Positions 12,034 to 12,267 of a DNA stretch of 12,267 nucleotides are shown piece after piece. The notes under the pieces are model-generated. The model was given only the letters and a program-made list of their open reading frames with translations, ran no database searches and was not told the origin of the DNA. A program made the translations under genes and the position numbers. Source of the DNA: an uncultured Eubacteriales bacterium. Its GTDB lineage: Bacteria; Bacillota; Clostridia; Peptostreptococcales; Anaerovoracaceae. Numbering within the stretch: position 1 is the stretch's first letter; each line of letters opens with the position of its first letter. The DNA lies in contig UQXL01000039.1 in assembly GCA_900545135.1 (NCBI GenBank), positions 1-12,267 on the forward strand, in the 5' to 3' direction.

Positions 12034-12267
12034 GATAGGCGTATTCGGCGGTGCTTTCAACCCCGTTCACAACGGACATATAAATATGGTGAAAGAGGCT
12101 TTCGCCGACCTTAAACTTCAGAAAATGCTGATAATACCTACCTGCGTATCGCCTCACAAGAGCAACAAGGGGCTTATCGCTTTTGAGGACAGGGCTAAGA
12201 TGTGCGAACTTGCCTTTGCAAACGAAATAGCAAGCGGCAAGTTTGAGATAAGTGATATTGAAAAGCG
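12026..12267 (+). CDS. nadD: Nicotinate-nucleotide adenylyltransferase, 5' part (cut by window end)
   Basis: This enzyme adenylates nicotinate mononucleotide with ATP to make deamido-NAD in NAD synthesis. The visible 80 residues start MIKIGVFGGAFNPVHNGH, containing the nucleotidyltransferase motif GGxFxPxHxGH (G8 to H18). SPHKS (42-46) and DRAKMCELAF follow as in the family. The ATG lies inside the end of yhbY (8-base overlap), with AAAGGAAG at about 12008-12015 as ribosome site. The gene is open at the window edge, so it is truncated only by the window. Confidence 0.95.
   Translation, partial: MIKIGVFGGAFNPVHNGHINMVKEAFADLKLQKMLIIPTCVSPHKSNKGLIAFEDRAKMCELAFANEIASGKFEISDIEK

Overview
The window looks like chromosome of an anaerobic, amino-acid-fermenting member of the Clostridia (Firmicutes). 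The evidence is a lysine-fermentation gene pair (kamD, kamE) followed by an acetoacetate-type CoA-transferase, Gram-positive cell-wall genes (a YabE-type G5/3D protein and a CwlD-type amidase), strong AGGAGG-like ribosome binding sites, and a clostridial housekeeping order (rph, rdgB, DUF1294, yhbY, nadD). A Family XIII/Anaerovoracaceae-like host is my guess only. I see no integrase, transposase, phage gene or CRISPR array.

Layout. Bases 6-3824: catabolic operon kamD-kamE-atoD-atoA, closed by a perfect 19-bp-stem terminator (3827-3868). KamDE moves an amino group on beta-lysine (or D-lysine) using B12 and PLP. The CoA-transferase lets the acetoacetate made later in the pathway re-enter as acetoacetyl-CoA while butyrate is released. 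Bases 4120-5304: a YabE-like secreted wall protein with its own clear sigma-A-type promoter. It converges on a minus-strand AlaX-type alanyl-tRNA editing gene (5389-6696), and a shared two-way terminator lies between them. Bases 6868-7707: a CwlD-like amidase, divergent from alaX. Bases 7708-7994: a non-coding stretch with three perfect DnaA boxes. Bases 7995-8948: a DUF4282-like membrane protein with a repeat-built hydrophilic tail, followed by a terminator. Bases 9023-10102: about 1.1 kb with no convincing gene but several kinds of repeats and dyads. Bases 10103-12267: tightly packed, overlapping genes for RNA 3'-end processing (rph), nucleotide-pool cleaning (rdgB), a small membrane protein, ribosome assembly (yhbY) and NAD synthesis (nadD, cut by the window end).

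The genes themselves belong to known families. The parts that known features do not explain are non-coding or low-complexity: the DnaA-box cluster between cwlD and the DUF4282 gene; the 9550-9967 array of ATGTTGnCA-type motifs with an adjoining 3 x 16-bp tandem repeat; the 30-bp repeat that encodes a Cys-containing decapeptide in the DUF4282 protein; and a Gly/Asn repeat inserted into AlaX. I do not claim a new system. These are the places where one could hide.
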